Below are positions 5,510-7,405 of a stretch of 7,405 bases of DNA, piece by piece. How positions within the stretch are numbered: position 1 is the stretch's first letter; each line of letters begins with the position of its first letter. Location: assembly GCA_030640045.1 (NCBI GenBank), contig DAOWKF010000042.1, forward strand, positions 1 to 7,405, in the 5' to 3' direction. A program made the position numbers and the translations under genes. The DNA is from Candidatus Omnitrophota bacterium. GTDB taxonomy: Bacteria > NPL-UPA2 > BS750m-G34. The notes under the pieces were generated by a model. That model had not been told where the DNA came from. It saw only the letters and a program-made list of their open reading frames with translations, and ran no database searches.

Positions 5510-6597
5510 TGAAAATTATAGATAGATATCTCAGCCGTAAATTTATTGTATCTTTCTTTTATTGTCTTATAGCATTCCTGAGCCTTCGTCTCATAATTGA
5601 TATATCAAGCCGCCTGTATTTTTTGATTTCCCACAATGTGCCTTTCGATATTACCGCCCGTTACTACCTCTATATTATCCCTCATGAAATTGTAAGGCTT
5701 ATACCGATATCACTCCTCCTCTCAACCTTCCACAATCTTGGAGAACTATCCCGCTTTAATGAATATACAGCTATAACGGCATGCGGGGTAAGTTTGTATA
5801 GACTGATCAGACCAATCTTGATCATCGCCTTTATAATATCTACTTTAAGTTTTACCTTTAACGAGTATCTGGTCCCTCCTACGTGGTCTACTGCATTAAA
5901 ATTAAAAGAAAAATACATCGACCCTAAGTGGAGTCCTCATCAGGGTGCGCAGTTCAATCTCCTCTATTACGGCTCTGAAGGCCGTATCTTTTTCATCGAG
6001 ACAGTCAACGAAACCGGCACAGTGCTTAAGGCGATACTAATTACTCAAGAAGACAGCAGCGGGCATATCGGCTGGCGCCTGGACGCAAGGCGTGCAGAAT
6101 GGACCAGCGAAAAGGAATGGCTCTTTTATGACGGTATAATCCGGAAATTTGGCGCATCCGGAGAAATCAAAAGCGAAGAACGTTTTACAAAAAATGTAAT
6201 AGATATAAAAGAAAGGCCAAAACATTTTTCCCGTAGACAACCGCATCCGGAGGAAATGAGTTTCGTGGAATTAAAAAAACACATCAATCTGCTCGAAGAA
6301 AGAAAACAGATGCCCCTGCGTGAAAAGGTAAGTCTCCATAATAAAATCTCATCTCCGTTTATGAATCTCGTTATAATATTCCTGGGTATACCTTTTGCCT
6401 TAACCTCTCCGCGCACAGCCGGGCTCATGATAGGACTGGCGCTGAGTTTAGGAATATGTTTTATCTACTATACTATCGCTTCCATTGGACAGGCCATGGG
6501 GAATAACGGCTTTATCACACCTCTCATCGCTGCCTGGCTTGGAAATCTAACAGCCCTTATCGGAGGAGTGATTCTACTAAGGCGCGTTAGAAAGTAA
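5509..6597 (+). CDS. LptF/LptG-family LPS transport permease
   Basis: Inner-membrane permease of the YjgP/YjgQ family; with LptB ATPase it forms the ABC transporter that extracts LPS and passes it to LptC/LptA. The 362 aa match the family's length of about 360. MKIIDRYLSRKF is the family's canonical N-terminus, which supports the GTG at 5509 despite there being no Shine-Dalgarno sequence. Membrane segments lie at about 12-33, 53-75 and 97-117, then a periplasmic beta-jellyroll region (about 120-250), then segments at about 281-300, 303-325 and 335-356. NEYTAITACGVSLYRLIRP (84-102) matches the family's cytoplasmic coupling-helix region. NEYLVPP (118-124), SSPFMNLVII (281-290) and the tail GFITPLIAAWLGNL (334-347) are also typical. 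The IDRY start and the tail lean towards LptG, but lptF and lptG are hard to separate by eye. The gene stands alone: no second permease, LptC, LptA or LptB gene is adjacent in the window. Its 3' end overlaps apgM by 21 bp on the opposite strand. Confidence 0.94.
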   Translation: MKIIDRYLSRKFIVSFFYCLIAFLSLRLIIDISSRLYFLISHNVPFDITARYYLYIIPHEIVRLIPISLLLSTFHNLGELSRFNEYTAITACGVSLYRLIRPILIIAFIISTLSFTFNEYLVPPTWSTALKLKEKYIDPKWSPHQGAQFNLLYYGSEGRIFFIETVNETGTVLKAILITQEDSSGHIGWRLDARRAEWTSEKEWLFYDGIIRKFGASGEIKSEERFTKNVIDIKERPKHFSRRQPHPEEMSFVELKKHINLLEERKQMPLREKVSLHNKISSPFMNLVIIFLGIPFALTSPRTAGLMIGLALSLGICFIYYTIASIGQAMGNNGFITPLIAAWLGNLTALIGGVILLRRVRK

Positions 6598-7405
6598 ATG
6601 CTCCATCAATTTATAGCCTTCCTCAAAAAAAATATTACTCCTGATGGCCTCTTCTTCTGAAAGGGCCTGACTATGCCCTTGTTTTATCCCCTCTCCCACA
6701 ATGGCGAATGGAACAGGGTCAGATGTGTGGGTGCGGCAGGTTATCGGAGTAAAATGATCTGATGCAATGAGGATACGGTCTATCTTTCTTTCTTGAAGGG
6801 CATCCCAGAATAGACTTACCATTATCTTATCAATACGTTCTAACGCCTCTATCTTATCCTTGAGTCTTCCTTCATGTGAGGCCTCATCCGGAGCCTCAAC
6901 ATGGATATAAACAATATCAGCGCTATTAAGTTCATTAAGGGCGTATTCTGCCTTACCGAGATAGTTTGTGTCAAGATATCCTGTAGCCCCGGGCACTTGG
7001 ACAATTCTCATAGACAAGACCTTGCCAATGCCCTTGATAAGATCAACAGCAGAGATGATACTCCCTTTTATTTTATATACCTCAAAAAACGATGGCATAG
7101 GCTTTGCAATCCCCTGGCCCCAGGGCCAGATCATATTTGCCATAGATTTCTTTTTAGATAAAATTTCTTTTGATTTAAGGATAAGGTCACATAAAATTTT
7201 TTCTCCGTCGCCTTTCGGCATGTGGACTTTAACACTCTCTCCGGTGATGTCATGAGGAGGAACACATTGAAGAGCTAACAATCTCTCCTTATCTCCGCCC
7301 TTTATCACTAAAAGATTTCTATAACTAAGACCCGCATAGAATCTGATTTCAGCAGTTCCCATGGACTTATTTAAATAATCTATTAACTCCTTAGCTTCGG
7401 AATTT
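6577..7405 (-). CDS. apgM: Cofactor-independent phosphoglycerate mutase, archaeal ApgM type (5' end outside window)
   Basis: Interconverts 3- and 2-phosphoglycerate in glycolysis and gluconeogenesis through a metal-dependent alkaline-phosphatase-like fold, independent of 2,3-bisphosphoglycerate. 275 residues are visible; the family runs to about 400, so roughly the first third is beyond the right edge. The frame stays open to the edge (NSEAKELIDYLNKS precedes the internal ATG at 7362), so that ATG is not the real start. Family signatures: IRFYAGLSYRNLLV, then VPGATGYLDTNYLGKA, the metal-site segment APDEASHEGRLKDKIEALERID, and ASDHFTPITCRTHTSDPVPFAI, which holds the conserved DH and the histidine before the DPVP motif. 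The stop is TAG at 6579-6577, inside the end of the permease gene on the other strand. The related archaeal 'homoserine kinase-like' paralogue is less likely given the full metal-binding set. Confidence 0.94.
   Translation of the reverse strand, partial: NSEAKELIDYLNKSMGTAEIRFYAGLSYRNLLVIKGGDKERLLALQCVPPHDITGESVKVHMPKGDGEKILCDLILKSKEILSKKKSMANMIWPWGQGIAKPMPSFFEVYKIKGSIISAVDLIKGIGKVLSMRIVQVPGATGYLDTNYLGKAEYALNELNSADIVYIHVEAPDEASHEGRLKDKIEALERIDKIMVSLFWDALQERKIDRILIASDHFTPITCRTHTSDPVPFAIVGEGIKQGHSQALSEEEAIRSNIFFEEGYKLMEHLLSNAP

Overview
The window is a dense housekeeping segment from a bacterium with an LPS-type (Gram-negative-like) envelope. Evidence for the envelope is a KpsF/KdsD arabinose-5-phosphate isomerase (Kdo synthesis) and an LptF/LptG-family LPS export permease. 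The mix of an archaeal-type MetRS, archaeal-type phosphoglycerate mutase (ApgM), RicT and the tmk-holB-ricT-metG gene order, with GC of about 44-50% in most genes, suggests a deep-branching candidate phylum. Candidatus Omnitrophota (former OP3) is my guess from gene content, not a demonstrated assignment. I saw no tRNA, rRNA, CRISPR array or insertion sequence.

Layout. From a divergent promoter region at about 5382-5508, a six-gene operon runs leftward on the minus strand: tmk (thymidylate kinase), holB (clamp-loader delta'), ricT (PSP1 protein), a 1-phosphofructokinase-family sugar kinase, metG (methionyl-tRNA synthetase), and kpsF, which is cut by the left edge. Every junction overlaps (11, 17, 4, 11 and 14 nt with the preferred starts), so the six genes look like one translationally coupled transcript. 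Running rightward is a single LptF/LptG-family permease. It meets a minus-strand apgM gene tail to tail with a 21-bp overlap; apgM is cut by the right edge.

The genes link DNA precursor supply and replication (tmk, holB), RNA or regulatory metabolism (ricT), translation (metG), sugar-phosphate metabolism (the kinase, apgM) and LPS core synthesis and export (kpsF, lptF/G).

I found no clearly new multi-gene system. The points most worth a second look are: (1) metG, which is archaeal in type and about 31% GC inside a 44-50% GC operon, yet overlaps both neighbours in register, suggesting replacement of metG by a foreign copy; (2) the compact control region with two back-to-back extended -10 promoters sharing a 9-bp element and a perfect 7-bp-arm palindrome over the tmk -35 box; (3) a predicted leaderless GTG-start mRNA for the permease; (4) a delta' subunit lacking its zinc module; and (5) a run of nine G in the sugar kinase gene.
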